Part shown: positions 5,189-5,189 of the stretch, one piece after another | How positions within the stretch are numbered: the stretch's first letter is position 1 | Layout: each line of letters starts with the position of its first letter | Source of the DNA: JBBRLG01 sp038231495 | GTDB lineage: Bacteria; Planctomycetota; Planctomycetia; Gemmatales; Gemmataceae | Assembly (NCBI GenBank): GCA_038231495.1 | Contig: JBBRLG010000528.1 | Location: 1 to 5,189 of the forward strand | Reading direction: 5' to 3' | Length of the DNA: 5,189 bases | Notes under the pieces: model-generated | Databases searched by the model: none | What the model was told of the DNA's origin: nothing | Seen by the model: the letters and a program-made list of their open reading frames with translations, nothing else | Position numbers and translations under genes: made by a program

Positions 5189-5189
5189 A

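Noticed and set aside
1..5189. CRISPR array, tRNA, rRNA, toxin-antitoxin or defence system
   Set aside because: No regularly spaced repeats, tRNA-like cloverleaf or recognisable defence or toxin motif was seen on either strand.

Overview
This 5.2 kb, GC-rich window looks like a small mobile region lying between two inverted copies of the same sequence. All genes in the interior are on the minus strand. The organism cannot be fixed from the sequence. The high GC, the near absence of Shine-Dalgarno motifs, and the pairing of a RepB-like primase with a large serine recombinase and a DUF5659-like protein are compatible with a soil or freshwater bacterium such as a Planctomycetota (Gemmata-like). 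That assignment is a low-confidence guess.

Ends: bases 1-140 and 5041-5180 are reverse complements of one another with a single mismatch (a29 against g5152). Each copy carries the same 38-residue C-terminal tail of an open frame, reading inward (plus strand on the left, minus strand on the right), with the stop codon 22 bases from the inner edge of the repeat. This is the geometry of two insertion sequences in inverted orientation with their 3' ends facing in. The transposase identity is inferred from this layout, not recognised from the residues.

Interior, in transcription order (right to left): (1) an unrecognised protein of about 151 residues whose 5' end is cut off by the right repeat (4585-5040); (2) a non-coding stretch of about 320 bases with a bulged hairpin and phased short repeats (4263-4584); (3) a DUF5659-like protein of 80 residues (4020-4262); (4) a RepB-like archaeo-eukaryotic primase with a C-terminal PriCT-1 domain (2861-3982); (5) a 53-residue helical protein overlapping the primase stop by four bases (2703-2864); (6) a 563-residue large serine recombinase (904-2595); (7) a rho-independent-type terminator (822-844); (8) a hairpin that buries the only strong ribosome binding site in the window (731-769); (9) an unrecognised protein of at least 195 native residues (start 726) whose frame runs into the left repeat and stays open to the window edge.

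Items 3-6 form a compact cassette that would supply replication initiation/priming and site-specific integration/excision, the core of a small integrative replicating element such as a satellite or plasmid-like island. The flanking repeats appear to have interrupted this element or captured part of it. No helicase, capsid, resistance or defence gene is visible.
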